Below are positions 7,753 through 16,167 of a DNA stretch of 64,000 bases, one piece after another. Source of the stretch: Gemmatimonadetes bacterium T265 (GTDB lineage: Bacteria; Gemmatimonadota; Gemmatimonadetes; Gemmatimonadales; Gemmatimonadaceae). The position numbers and the translations under genes are program-made. Positions within the stretch are counted from its first letter, which is position 1, and the number at the start of each line of letters is the position of its first letter. The stretch spans positions 1,156,342 to 1,220,341 of the forward strand of contig BPUI01000001.1 of the NCBI GenBank assembly GCA_019973575.1, in the 5' to 3' direction. The notes beneath the pieces were generated by a model that did no database searches, was not told the origin of the DNA, and saw nothing but the letters and a program-made list of their open reading frames with translations.

Positions 7753-10077
7753 TCACGGCTCGACGGCGAGTTCCGCGTGGAGGTCCGCCGTCGAGCTCTC
7801 GCCGGCCCAGATGTCGAACACGGCGGGTTCGACGACCCACCGCTTCGCCTGCGGGCTCCAGAACTGGAGCTCGCGCCGGCCTACCACGAACCGGAGCGTC
7901 CGCGTCTCGCCGGGCCGCAGCGCCACGCGGCGGAAGCCTTCGAGCTGGCGGACCGGGCGCGACGCCGAGCCGGCGCGCTGGTGGACGTAGACCTGCGCGA
8001 CGGCGTCGCCCGGCACGGCGCCCGTGTTCGTGACGTCGACCGCCACCTCGGCGCTGTCGCCGGCCCGCAGGCGCGCCTTCGACAGGCGCAGGTTCGCGAA
8101 CCGGAACGTCGTGTAGCTCAGCCCGTACCCGAACGGGTAGCGGGGCGTGCTCGCGAGGTCCCAGTACCGCGACGTGAAGCCCGGCGCGCTCTCCGGCGCG
8201 TGCGTGAGGTTGTGGTTGTAGTAAAGCGGCTCCTGCCCGGCGCTCCGCGGCCAGCTCACGGGGAGCTTGCCGCCCGGGTTCACGTCGCCGAAGAGCACGT
8301 CGGCCACCGCGGTGCCGCCCTCCACGCCCGGCAGCCACGCCTCGAGCACGGCGGCCGCGTGGTCCGCGACCCAGTTGATCTCGAGGGGGCGGCCGTTCTG
8401 CAGGACGACGACGAGCGGCTTGCCCGCCGCGGCGGCCGCCTCGATCATCTGCTCCTGGATGCCCGGCAGGCCGAGGGTGCCGCGCGAGGCGCCCTCGCTG
8501 CTCATGAATGCCGTCTCGCCGACGACGGCGACCACGAGGTCCGCGCTGTCCGCCGCCGCCCGTGCCTTCCGCAGCCACTCCGCCGAATCCGCCGGCGGCG
8601 GCGGCGCGACCGGCTTCTGGCCCAGGAGCGCGTCGAACATCCCCGGGAACACCTTCGAGAGCGGCGGCCCCGCGACGTAGGTGACGCGCGCGTCGGGGCC
8701 GAGACGGCTCTTCAGGGCGGCCAACACGGTCACCGCCGGGGCGTCCGGCTGGCGGGTGAACACGCCGGCGGGCGACGGGCCGCCTGTGACGTCGACCGGC
8801 GAGTCGGCCAGCGGCCCGAGGACCGCCACGCGCCTCACGGTCCTGGCGAGCGGGAGCGCGTGGCCGTCGTTCTTGAGCAGCACCATCGAGCGCGCCGCGA
8901 GCCGCCGCGCGAGTGCCCGCCCCTCGGCGGTGACGGCGGCCGCTGGGCGCGACGTGTCGGCGTATGGGTGCTCGAAGAGGCCGATCTGGTACTTGACGGC
9001 GAGAATCGGCAGCACGGCGGAGTCAATCTGGGCCTGCGACACCCGGCCGCTCGCGACCAGCGCCGGGAGCTGCTTCACGAACGTCTGGCTCGCCATGTCC
9101 ATCCCCATGCCCGCGGTGATCGCCTTGTACGCGGCGTCGGCGGGGTCGGCCGCGAAGCCGTGCACCTGCAGACTCGCGACGGCGTTCGCGTCCGACGTGA
9201 CGAAGCCGCCGAAGCCCCAGTCGCGGCGGAGCACGTCGGTGAGGAGCCAGTGGTTGCCGCTCGCCGGCACGTCGTTCAGGTCCATGTAGGCCGACATGAG
9301 GCTGCCGGCGCCGGCCTCGACCGCCGCGTGGAATGGCACGAGGTAGACGTTCCGCATCAGCGCCTCGGGCACGTACGCGCCGTCGTAGTCGCGGCCGCCC
9401 TCCGCCGCCCCGTAGCCCGCGAAGTGCTTGACGCACGCGACGACGCTGGTCGGTCCTAACGCCGCGCCCTGGAACCCGCGCACCTGCGCCCGGGCCATCG
9501 CGGCGCCGAGGACCGGGTCCTCGCCGGCGCCCTCCTGAATGCGGCCCCAGCGGGCGTCGCGCGCGACGTCGACCATCGGCGTGAACGTCCACGTGATGCC
9601 CGCAGCCCGCGTTTCCCGTGCGGCGAACGCCTGCGCCTGCTCCTCGACGGCGGGGTCCCACGAGGACGCCATGCCGAGCGGCGCGGGGAAGATGGTGCTG
9701 TAGCCGTGGATCACGTCGAGGCCGAAGAGGAGCGGGATGTGGAGCCGGCTCCGCTCGACGGCGACGTGCTGCAGCCGGTTGATCGCCTGCGGGACCGCGA
9801 GCCACAGGATGGCGCCGACGCGGCCGCGGACGATGTCGCTGTCGGCGGCGGCCGTGACCATGCCGGCGAGGCCGACGCCCGCCGCGAGGTTGAGCTGCCC
9901 GATCTTCTCCTCCGGCGTCATCTGCCGGAGGAGGGCGCGCGCCCGGCGGGTCGCGTCGGCGCTGACGGCGGGGGTAGACGCCGACACGCCTGGCGCTTGG
10001 GCGACGGCGCGGCCGGCGCCTGCAAGTAGACCGGCCAGCGCAAGCGAGCGGGTGAGCCGGGTGGGGCAACGGAGCAT
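7753..10077 (-). CDS. Exported glycoside hydrolase family 3 beta-glucosidase (BglX-like)
   Basis: A 774-residue GH3 enzyme with a Sec signal (TRSLALAGLLAGAGRAVAQA). The (beta/alpha)8 domain includes MTPEEKIGQLNLAAG, GLDVIHGYSTIFP and the nucleophile aspartate in GGFVTSDANAVASL near residue 294. The second alpha/beta domain contains VVLQNGRPLEINW, and a fibronectin-III-like domain closes the protein (YGLSYTTFRFANL onward). It should release glucose from beta-linked oligosaccharides in the periplasm. It is divergent from a Nudix-helix-turn-helix regulator at 10211, which may control it. Confidence 0.92.
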   Translation of the reverse strand: MLRCPTRLTRSLALAGLLAGAGRAVAQAPGVSASTPAVSADATRRARALLRQMTPEEKIGQLNLAAGVGLAGMVTAAADSDIVRGRVGAILWLAVPQAINRLQHVAVERSRLHIPLLFGLDVIHGYSTIFPAPLGMASSWDPAVEEQAQAFAARETRAAGITWTFTPMVDVARDARWGRIQEGAGEDPVLGAAMARAQVRGFQGAALGPTSVVACVKHFAGYGAAEGGRDYDGAYVPEALMRNVYLVPFHAAVEAGAGSLMSAYMDLNDVPASGNHWLLTDVLRRDWGFGGFVTSDANAVASLQVHGFAADPADAAYKAITAGMGMDMASQTFVKQLPALVASGRVSQAQIDSAVLPILAVKYQIGLFEHPYADTSRPAAAVTAEGRALARRLAARSMVLLKNDGHALPLARTVRRVAVLGPLADSPVDVTGGPSPAGVFTRQPDAPAVTVLAALKSRLGPDARVTYVAGPPLSKVFPGMFDALLGQKPVAPPPPADSAEWLRKARAAADSADLVVAVVGETAFMSSEGASRGTLGLPGIQEQMIEAAAAAGKPLVVVLQNGRPLEINWVADHAAAVLEAWLPGVEGGTAVADVLFGDVNPGGKLPVSWPRSAGQEPLYYNHNLTHAPESAPGFTSRYWDLASTPRYPFGYGLSYTTFRFANLRLSKARLRAGDSAEVAVDVTNTGAVPGDAVAQVYVHQRAGSASRPVRQLEGFRRVALRPGETRTLRFVVGRRELQFWSPQAKRWVVEPAVFDIWAGESSTADLHAELAVEP

Positions 10078-10175
10078 ACGAACCTCGGACGAGTGAAGGG
10101 CGGCGTCTCAGGCGCCGAGCGACGCGGAGGGAACGTGCGGATTGGTTGCGTGACAGCCACGCTAGTTGCGGCGCG

Positions 10176-10204
10176 TTGCGTGCGCAATACGCGACCGGTA
10201 TCGT
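10176..10204 (+). promoter_or_regulatory. Leaderless promoter and dyad before the Nudix-like regulator
   Basis: A TTGCGT box (10176-10181), a 17-bp spacer and TATCGT (10199-10204) end exactly 6 nt before the ATG at 10211, so transcription should begin at or next to the start codon. The -35 region overlaps an inverted repeat TTGCG-TG-CGCAA (10176-10187), a plausible operator for the regulator itself or for control of the divergent GH3 gene. Confidence 0.45.
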
Positions 10205-10210
10205 CCCCGG

Positions 10211-11029
10211 ATGCCTGCGTCTGCCGCCAACCGCACCCGCGGTCGCACCGCCCTTCCGCGCCCCTCCGGGGCCGCAGCGGTCGCCGACCTGCGCGCCGCG
10301 CTCGAGCGCGACTTCTTCCCCGGGCTCTCGGTCAACGGCGTGATCTTCGGCGCCGACGCCGGGACGCTCCGGGTCCTGCTCATGCGCTGGCTCGACGCCG
10401 ACGCCTGGGGGCTGCCAGGCGGCTACGTGCGCCGCGACGAGGACGTCGACGCCGCCGCGGCGCGCATGGTGCGCGAGCTCACGGGGCTCGAGGGCGTCTA
10501 CCTGCGGCAGTTCCACACCTTCGGCCGCGCCGACCGCGCCCTGGGGCCGGCCCCGGCGGCGGCGCGCTCCCTCGCGCTCCCGGCCGACCACTGGATCTTC
10601 GGGCGTGTGGTGTCGGTCGGGTACGTCGCGCTCGTCGACGCCGCCCGCGCGCGGGTGGCGCCCGACCCGGTGGCGAGCGCGATGACGAACGCGCACGGCT
10701 GGTACCCCGTGGCCGAGCGCCCGCCGCTCGTCCTCGACCACGCGGAGATGATCGACCGCGCCCTCGCGGCCCTGCGCGCGGGGCTCGACGACCTACCGCT
10801 CGGCGACACCCTGCTGCCGGGCGCGTTCACCATGCCCGAACTCCAGCGCCTCTACGAGACGGTGCTCGGTCGCGCGTTCGACCGGCGCAACTTCCTCAAC
10901 CGCATGCTTGACCTCGGGCTCGTCGAGCGCCTGCCGGGGCAGCGCGTCAGCCGCGTGAGCCGGCCACTGAACCTGTATCGCTGGGCCGGGCGCGACGGCG
11001 CGCCCGACAACGAGGCCGCAACGGGATAA
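10211..11029 (+). CDS. NrtR-like regulator: degenerate Nudix domain plus winged helix
   Basis: About 272 residues. The N-terminal Nudix fold has GVIFGADAGTLRVLLMRW and a Nudix box starting GGYVRRDEDVDAAAARMV. The catalytic REUxEE positions read RMVREL, so the metal-binding glutamates are largely lost and hydrolysis is unlikely. The C-terminal 80 residues form the winged helix of NrtR/AraR-type regulators (FTMPELQRLYETVLGRAFD, RRNFLNRMLDLGLVE). Such proteins sense ADP-ribose or sugar metabolites; divergence from a GH3 beta-glucosidase suggests sugar-use control, an inference. Confidence 0.8.
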   Translation: MPASAANRTRGRTALPRPSGAAAVADLRAALERDFFPGLSVNGVIFGADAGTLRVLLMRWLDADAWGLPGGYVRRDEDVDAAAARMVRELTGLEGVYLRQFHTFGRADRALGPAPAAARSLALPADHWIFGRVVSVGYVALVDAARARVAPDPVASAMTNAHGWYPVAERPPLVLDHAEMIDRALAALRAGLDDLPLGDTLLPGAFTMPELQRLYETVLGRAFDRRNFLNRMLDLGLVERLPGQRVSRVSRPLNLYRWAGRDGAPDNEAATG

Positions 11030-11247
11030 CCGCTCAGAAACGCTCGCTCCACCGGGATCGCCTCGACGTGGATTTGCGCATCCCGGCGCTGGTCCGAGAG
11101 GCACTCGGTGCCCAGGCGATTCAGAGCGTGTTCGGCGCAGCGGGTGGCCGAGTGACGACCCCGACGGCCGGGGTGCGGACCCGACGCAGAGAATGCTACC
11201 GGCGGGCCCGGCGCGCCTCAGCGCGCCTCAGCGCGTGTTGGCGCGCG

Positions 11248-12000
11248 TTAGAGCGCGGCGGCGCGGCCGCCGTCGACGGCCAGGACGGCCCCGGTGATGT
11301 AGCTCGACGCCGCGCTGGCGAGGTAGACGATCGCGTTGGCGACCTCCCCCGGGTCGGCGGCGCGGCGGAGCGGGATCATCGCGACCATGGCGGGGAGCAT
11401 GCCGGCCATCGGCTCGGTCGCCGGCGTCAGCGTCGGCCCGAGCGCGACGGCGTTGACCCGGACGCCCTGCGGCCCGTACTCCGCCGCCCACGACCGGGTG
11501 AGCAGTTCGAGCGCGGCCTTGGACGCGCCGTACGCGGCCATGCCCGCGAGGCCGCGCGAGGCGACCATGGTCGACACGTTCACGATCGCCCCGCCGCCGC
11601 GCGCCGCCATCTGCGGCGCGTAGGCCGCCGTGAGGAAGAAGGGCGCCTTGACGTTAACGGCGAACATCTGGTCGAAGCCGGCCTCGCGGGTCTCGCTCGT
11701 GGGGCCGAGTTCCCAGTAGCCCGCGTTGTTGACCAGGACGTCGACCGGCCCGGCGTCCTGGACCAGCCGTTGCACGTCGGCGTGGGACGTCAGGTCGGCG
11801 CGGACGAAGCGGGCCGCCGGGCCCGGACGATCGAGTCGGCCGATCTCGGCAACCACGCCCTGCCCGCGCGCCTCGTCCCGTCCCACGACGACGACGCGGG
11901 CGCCCCGCTCCGCGAACGCGAGGGCGGTCGCGCGTCCGATGCCGGACGTCCCGCCCGTGACGAGCACGGTCTTCCCGTCGAACTCCATCGCGCGCTCCAT
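11248..12000 (-). CDS. Short-chain dehydrogenase/reductase (SDR)
   Basis: A 250-residue classical SDR. Visible motifs are VLVTGGTSGIGRATALAFAE, NNAGYWELGP, a catalytic serine in NVSTMVASRG and YGASKAALELL, with the C-terminal ASSYITGAVLAVDGG typical of 3-oxoacyl-ACP-reductase-like members. The ATG lies 4 nt after the stop of the upstream peroxiredoxin-like gene, so the two form an operon divergent from TetR. A second in-frame ATG at 11988 has GGAG upstream and may be the true start. Substrate unknown. Confidence 0.85.
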   Translation of the reverse strand: MERAMEFDGKTVLVTGGTSGIGRATALAFAERGARVVVVGRDEARGQGVVAEIGRLDRPGPAARFVRADLTSHADVQRLVQDAGPVDVLVNNAGYWELGPTSETREAGFDQMFAVNVKAPFFLTAAYAPQMAARGGGAIVNVSTMVASRGLAGMAAYGASKAALELLTRSWAAEYGPQGVRVNAVALGPTLTPATEPMAGMLPAMVAMIPLRRAADPGEVANAIVYLASAASSYITGAVLAVDGGRAAAL

Positions 12001-12003
12001 GCG

Positions 12004-12678
12004 TCACCCGGCCTGGAGCACGCCGTCGACGGCGGCGAGGATCTCGCCGGGCTCCGAGCGGGTCGCGTAGTTGGGCCGCACGTCGATCCAGCGGATCGTC
12101 CCGGCGGCGTCCACGACGACCACCGTGGGCATGGGGAGGTCGTGCGTCCCGTCGACGTTGCGCTCGCTCACGTCGAGTCCGAGGCTGGCCTGGGCGTCGC
12201 GGGCGCCCTCGCCGTGGCGCATCACGATGCCGAGCGGCCCGGCGATCTGGTTGCCCGGGTCCGACACGACGGCGAAGGTCAGGCCGTTCTTTTCGGCCGC
12301 GGACAACGACCCGTCGGGCTTCTGCGGGCTCACCGCGACGAGCGCCACGCCGCGCGCGTCGAGCGCGCCGACGAGGGTCTCCTGGTACGCGTGGAGCGCC
12401 AGGTTGCAGTACGGGCACCACGCGCCGCGGTAGAAGACGACCACCGCCGGACGCCCCGCCCGCACCGCGGTCAGGGTGATCGGGCGCCCGAACGCGTCGA
12501 GCAGATCGCCGTCGGGCATCGGCATGCCAGGCGCCGCAACCCCCGCCGGCACCCCCTCCGCGACGATCCGCTGCAGGTCCGCGCCGAACGTGGCGCGCAC
12601 GTCGGCGGGCAATCGCGCGGCGAACTGCGGCTGGGCAGCCTTCACCCGGTCGGCGATCGTCGTGTCTATGGCAGTCAT
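12004..12678 (-). CDS. Peroxiredoxin-like AhpC/TSA family protein
   Basis: About 224 residues with a thioredoxin-fold AhpC/TSA domain: RPAVVVFYRGAWCPYCNLAL carries a CxxC at the peroxidatic position, followed by GVALVAVSPQKPDGS and FAVVSDPGNQIAGPLGI. This is the subgroup that keeps two cysteines in a WCPYC motif. The ATG at 12678 has GGAGC 7 nt upstream and is preferred over a longer frame that runs through the divergent promoter. It is first in an operon with an SDR and divergent from a TetR regulator, pointing to induced defence against electrophiles or peroxides. Confidence 0.82.
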   Translation of the reverse strand: MTAIDTTIADRVKAAQPQFAARLPADVRATFGADLQRIVAEGVPAGVAAPGMPMPDGDLLDAFGRPITLTAVRAGRPAVVVFYRGAWCPYCNLALHAYQETLVGALDARGVALVAVSPQKPDGSLSAAEKNGLTFAVVSDPGNQIAGPLGIVMRHGEGARDAQASLGLDVSERNVDGTHDLPMPTVVVVDAAGTIRWIDVRPNYATRSEPGEILAAVDGVLQAG

Positions 12679-12786
12679 CAGTAGCTCCAGGCAGTGTGGT
12701 GGCCCTGCCTCGTAGGCCACCAGCCATTCGGCCGCGGTGCCCCGAGTGGGTCGCACAATCCAATAACGGGCTGAAGGAACACCGCC

Positions 12787-12825
12787 GAGAGTGGGTTTTC
12801 TAGCCCCAAAATTGATGCTACTCTC
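12787..12825. promoter_or_regulatory. Divergent promoter region with paired GAGAGT half-sites
   Basis: GAGAGT (12787-12792) and its complement ACTCTC (12820-12825) form an inverted pair 27 bp apart around an AT-rich core. TACTCT (12819-12824) ends 6 nt before the tetR ATG, consistent with a leaderless transcript. On the other strand TTGAGA, 17 bp and GCTAGA form a possible promoter for the peroxiredoxin operon. A TetR dimer bound here could repress both directions. Confidence 0.4.
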
Positions 12826-12830
12826 AACCC

Positions 12831-13490
12831 ATGGACCCGAGCGCGCCTCGCACAAACACGCTGACTCGCAAGGGCGCGCGAACCCGCGCGCGGATCGTCG
12901 ACGCCGCTGCCCGCCTCGTCTATGAACGTGGGGTCGCCGGCACGACGGTCGAGGACGTCCGGGCCGCCGCGGAGGTGAGCGGCTCGCAGCTCTACCACTA
13001 CTTCGCCGACAAGGACGCGCTCGTGCAGGCGGTCATCGATTGCCAGGCCGACGCGATCGTCGCCAACCAGGAACGCGCCGACCTCGCCACCGCCGACGGC
13101 CTGCGGGCCTGGCGCTCGGCCGTGCTCGCGCACGCCGAGCGCACCGGCGGGGCGGGGGGATGCCCGCTCGGGTCCCTCGGCGGCCAACTCGCCGAGCGCG
13201 ACACTCGGGCCCGCACGCATCTCGCGGCCGGCTTCGAGCGGTGGGCGGGTGTCCTGCGCGACGGACTGCGCGCGCTATCCGCCGCCGGGGAGATCTCGCG
13301 CGACGTCGACCCCGACGCCCTCGCCGTGACCCTCCTTGCGGCCCTGCAGGGCGGCCTGCTCCTCGCGCAAGTCCAGCGCGACAGCCGCCCCCTCGAAACC
13401 GCGCTCGACACGCTGCTGGCCCTCGCCGGCGTACGCCCCGCTCACGACCTCGGGGTCCTGGGAGCCGCGGACGGCGCGGAAGCCGCCTGA
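12831..13490 (+). CDS. TetR family transcriptional regulator
   Basis: A 219-residue TetR-type repressor. The N-terminal helix-turn-helix is seen in RIVDAAARLVYERGVAGTTV, then DVRAAAEVSGSQLYHYFADK and ALVQAVIDCQ. The remainder is the all-helical ligand domain, with a CPLGSLGGQLAERD segment typical of the TetR_C subgroup near electrophile-response genes. The start has no Shine-Dalgarno and lies 6 nt after a -10-like box. It is divergent from the peroxiredoxin-SDR operon that it probably represses. Confidence 0.88.
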   Translation: MDPSAPRTNTLTRKGARTRARIVDAAARLVYERGVAGTTVEDVRAAAEVSGSQLYHYFADKDALVQAVIDCQADAIVANQERADLATADGLRAWRSAVLAHAERTGGAGGCPLGSLGGQLAERDTRARTHLAAGFERWAGVLRDGLRALSAAGEISRDVDPDALAVTLLAALQGGLLLAQVQRDSRPLETALDTLLALAGVRPAHDLGVLGAADGAEAA

Positions 13491-13691
13491 CCATTCAGCG
13501 GCCCGTGACGATGGCGCGGCACGGAATCGTGGATGTCGCGTCCGACGTCATCGCCGTGAGCCGGTGCAGCCTCCGTTTGCGCGTTCGACAAGGGGGCCGC
13601 TAACCGCTGCTCGTTCGCGGGCCGGCCGCCCCCAAGCCGCCGCGTCCGCGGCGCGCGGCGTGGGTCCGGACCGCAGACCCCCTCCGTAAAC

Positions 13692-13889
13692 GTGCACCTC
13701 CCGGGCGAACTGGCGACGCAGGAGTTGATCACCGCCGGCCGCGAGGCGTACGTCGGCCTCTCGATGGTGAATCTGGCGCTGAAGATGACCGACCGCGTGG
13801 CCGCCCTCGAGCTCGCGCGTACGGGCGTCGCACACGCCACCGCGCAGATGCAGCGGATGGAGGGGGAGCTGCGCGCCCAGAGGACCTGA
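13692..13889 (+). CDS. Small hypothetical helical protein
   Basis: A GTG-started frame of 65 codons with strong GC3 and protein-like text (ELATQELITAGREAYVGLSM, then LALKMTDRVAALELARTG) that predicts two amphipathic helices. There are no recognisable motifs and no clear Shine-Dalgarno. It lies between a TetR gene and a convergent reductase gene. It may be a real small protein or a chance frame. Confidence 0.35.
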   Translation: MHLPGELATQELITAGREAYVGLSMVNLALKMTDRVAALELARTGVAHATAQMQRMEGELRAQRT

Positions 13890-13906
13890 CACGCTCCTTG
13901 ACTACC

Positions 13907-14500
13907 TCACTTCGCATCGCCGTCCCCGGCCTTCAGAGGACCGGCGGCCCTGTACAGACTGAACACGATGCCGGACGGCGTCGTTTGCGTGCTGACCAGC
14001 TCGAACGCGCGCGCCGGGGTCCGCTCCGCGAAGAAGCGCTTTCCCGTGCCTAACAGCACCGGGTAGACGACCAGCAGGACTTCGTCCGCGAGCCCGTGTT
14101 CGAGCAGTGCCGAGGTCAGCGTGGAGCTACCCGAGAGGATCAGGTCGGGGCCGTCCTGCGACTTGAGGCGGCGAACGCCCGCGACGATGTCCGGTCCGAG
14201 GCCCTCGAACGGGCCCCATTCCAGACTCTCCGGACGGTGGGTGGCGACATACTTCGTCGCCGCGTTGAGACGGTCCGCCATCGGACTGCTCGGCGCGTGT
14301 GGCCAGAAGCCCGACCAGAGGTCGTAGGTGTGACGGCCGAGCAGCAGATCGAAGCGCTCGCCATACGCCGCGAGCATCGCGTCCCGGCCAGCGGGGGTCC
14401 GGTAGGGCGCGGTCCAGTCGCTGTAGGGGAAGCCGTCGTCGGCGGAGTGCTGGATCACGCCGTCCAGCGAGATGTGTTCGACGAGTTTGAGCGTTCTCAT
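13907..14500 (-). CDS. RibD C-terminal-like dihydrofolate reductase family protein
   Basis: A 197-residue protein with the DHFR-like fold of the RibD C-terminal domain: MRTLKLVEHISLDGVIQ, then FDLLLGRHTYDLWSGFWPHA, YVATHRPE, LILSGSSTLTSALLEHGLAD and LLVVYPVLLGTGKRFFAE. These stand-alone proteins bind NADPH; their substrates are mostly unknown and a true DHFR role is not implied. The start lies 7 nt after the stop of the SRPBCC gene on the same strand, so it likely belongs to the ArsR-SRPBCC operon. Confidence 0.85.
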   Translation of the reverse strand: MRTLKLVEHISLDGVIQHSADDGFPYSDWTAPYRTPAGRDAMLAAYGERFDLLLGRHTYDLWSGFWPHAPSSPMADRLNAATKYVATHRPESLEWGPFEGLGPDIVAGVRRLKSQDGPDLILSGSSTLTSALLEHGLADEVLLVVYPVLLGTGKRFFAERTPARAFELVSTQTTPSGIVFSLYRAAGPLKAGDGDAK

Positions 14501-14507
14501 GTGCGTC

Positions 14508-15329
14508 TCATTCGGCCGCGCTCAGCGCCGTCGGCATCGGGAAGCGTTCGTCGATCCACGCGCGCCACAGCGGTGTCTCGCGCGCGACGGACGCGGCCGC
14601 CTGATCGCCGTAGTGGTAGAAGTTCAGGGCCACCATGCTCTGGCCGCCGACGGTGAAGGCGCCGAGGGCGGCGACGCCCGGCCCCGGCGTGTCGAGCCGC
14701 AGCAGGACGTCGTGCGGACTCTGGCTGACGTACTCCGCCACGCCGCTGAGCGCCGGGACACCGGCGGGCGCCGTCCACGCCTGCCCGACGCTCAAGCCGT
14801 TCACGCCCAGCGCCGCGGTCAGCGTCTCCCACGCTTCCGCTTCGGTGCCCGCGACGGGCGCCACGAACTGCATGAGCGCCGAGCGTTGGCCGCGGAAGTG
14901 TGTGAGATAGATCGTCAGGGTGCGGAAGAAGGCGGGCCAGCCGAGCCCGGCGGCTTCGAGCTGATCGTCCCAGTCGTCGGTGCTCGCGAAGAGGCTGTGC
15001 ACCACACGGACGACGCACACGCCGCCGGCGCGCGCTTCGACGCTCCACTCGGTCGCGATGGGCGGGGCGCCACCCCAGCCCTCGCCCTGCTTGGCGAACG
15101 TTCGGGGCGGATCCCAGGCCGTCACGGCGGCACGGGGCTCCATGCCCGGGCCGAAATGCAACGTCACCGCGACGGGCTTTCCGTCACGCTCCTCGAACTC
15201 GGCCGGCACGAACCAGGACGAGATACCGGGCCCGGTCGCGATGGCCTGCCAGACCTCCTCCGGCGTGCCGGGGACTTCGACTTCGACCTGGACGGAACGG
15301 CGTCCGGAGGCCTCCTTTTTCACGCTCAC
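14508..15329 (-). CDS. SRPBCC (AHSA1-like) domain protein
   Basis: About 273 residues, made of an AHSA1/START-like ligand-binding fold (VEVEVPGTPEEVWQAIATGP, SSWFVPAEFEERDGKPV) followed by a second START-like half (MQFVAPVAGTEAEAWETL to the C-terminus). The GTG at 15329 overlaps the TGA of the upstream arsR-type gene as GTGA, and GGAG lies 5 nt upstream. ArsR plus SRPBCC is a common pair whose regulator controls a lipid-like or toxic small-molecule binder. The ligand is unknown. Confidence 0.85.
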   Translation of the reverse strand: MSVKKEASGRRSVQVEVEVPGTPEEVWQAIATGPGISSWFVPAEFEERDGKPVAVTLHFGPGMEPRAAVTAWDPPRTFAKQGEGWGGAPPIATEWSVEARAGGVCVVRVVHSLFASTDDWDDQLEAAGLGWPAFFRTLTIYLTHFRGQRSALMQFVAPVAGTEAEAWETLTAALGVNGLSVGQAWTAPAGVPALSGVAEYVSQSPHDVLLRLDTPGPGVAALGAFTVGGQSMVALNFYHYGDQAAASVARETPLWRAWIDERFPMPTALSAAE

Positions 15330-15928
15330 GATGGCTCCTTGGGATCGGATGGCTGCGGGAGAGGATGCGCCACGACGACCAGGCGATGCGCGCGGCCGCC
15401 GGGGGCGGATGGGTCGTGGTATTTGGCCACGAGTGTGGTGATGGCCTCGGTGAGTTCGTGGCTGAACGCCGCGCGGTCCGTCGGCGACCGGAAGCGCACC
15501 TCGGTATCCACCGCCAGGGTCGCCAGGCGTTTGCGCGATTCGGTCGCACGACGCACGAGGTGGCCGACCTCGCGGACCACGCGTGCGCCTAACGCGATGA
15601 GGTAGCTCGCGGACAGCCGGTCGACTTCCCGGATCGGATCGACGGCGACCGGGCCCAAGGCGCTCGGCGAGACGACGTAGGAGGCGGCCGTCGCGACGAG
15701 CAGCCGTTCGGTCAGGCCGCCCCACTTGCGTTCCGCGGCCAGCCGCACCAGCCCATGCGCCTCCAGCGCGTGCAGGTGGTAGTTGACCTTCTGCCGGGCC
15801 AGGCCGACTCGCGTGGCCAGCGTCGCCGCCGAGGCGGGCGCTGCCAACTCGGCGAGGAGTCGGCTTCGCACCGGCTCCAGGGCCACCGTCGCCGCCGCCG
15901 GATCCTCGATGACGTGGATGTCGAACAC
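15326..15928 (-). CDS. ArsR-type winged-helix transcriptional regulator
   Basis: A 200-residue regulator with an N-terminal helix-turn-helix (RSRLLAELAAPASAATLATR, VGLARQKVNYHLHALEAHGL) and a long C-terminal region with ALGARVVREVGHLVRRATES. No CxC metal site is seen, so it belongs to the non-metal ArsR group. The GTG at 15928 follows a -10-like box by 6 nt, indicating leaderless translation. It is coupled to an SRPBCC gene through a GTGA overlap and probably represses its own operon. Confidence 0.85.
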   Translation of the reverse strand: MFDIHVIEDPAAATVALEPVRSRLLAELAAPASAATLATRVGLARQKVNYHLHALEAHGLVRLAAERKWGGLTERLLVATAASYVVSPSALGPVAVDPIREVDRLSASYLIALGARVVREVGHLVRRATESRKRLATLAVDTEVRFRSPTDRAAFSHELTEAITTLVAKYHDPSAPGGRAHRLVVVAHPLPQPSDPKEPS

Positions 15929-15934
15929 GGGGCG

Positions 15935-15963
15935 ATGGTAGCTGCGACAACTTTTATTGTCAA
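15935..15963 (-). promoter_or_regulatory. arsR promoter with overlapping operator
   Basis: On the minus strand a perfect TTGACA (15963-15958), a 17-bp spacer and TACCAT (15940-15935) precede the GTG by 6 nt. The inverted repeat GACAA-N6-TTGTC (15946-15961) overlaps the -35 box and spacer, where a bound repressor would block RNA polymerase. This is the clearest sigma70-type promoter and autoregulation site in the window. Confidence 0.6.
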
Positions 15964-16167
15964 TCCTCGCCCGAGTCCGGAGTCGCTCCTGCGAACGGCG
16001 CGGCGTCTGGCAATGACCACGCGGGCGCGCTCGACCGGCAGTCGCCCGCCGGCTACGATGTCGCGGACCCTCATGTCGCGGCCCCCGATGTCGCGGGCCC
16101 CCGCTCGTCCGCCGGCGCGCGGCGCCGACGTCCGCCCCCGACGCCCCACCCCGCGCCCCCCCCGACG

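Noticed and set aside
7258..9459. 733-codon plus-strand frame opposite the GH3 gene
   Set aside because: It is the complement of a clear GH3 enzyme, with low-complexity R/A/G text and no motif.
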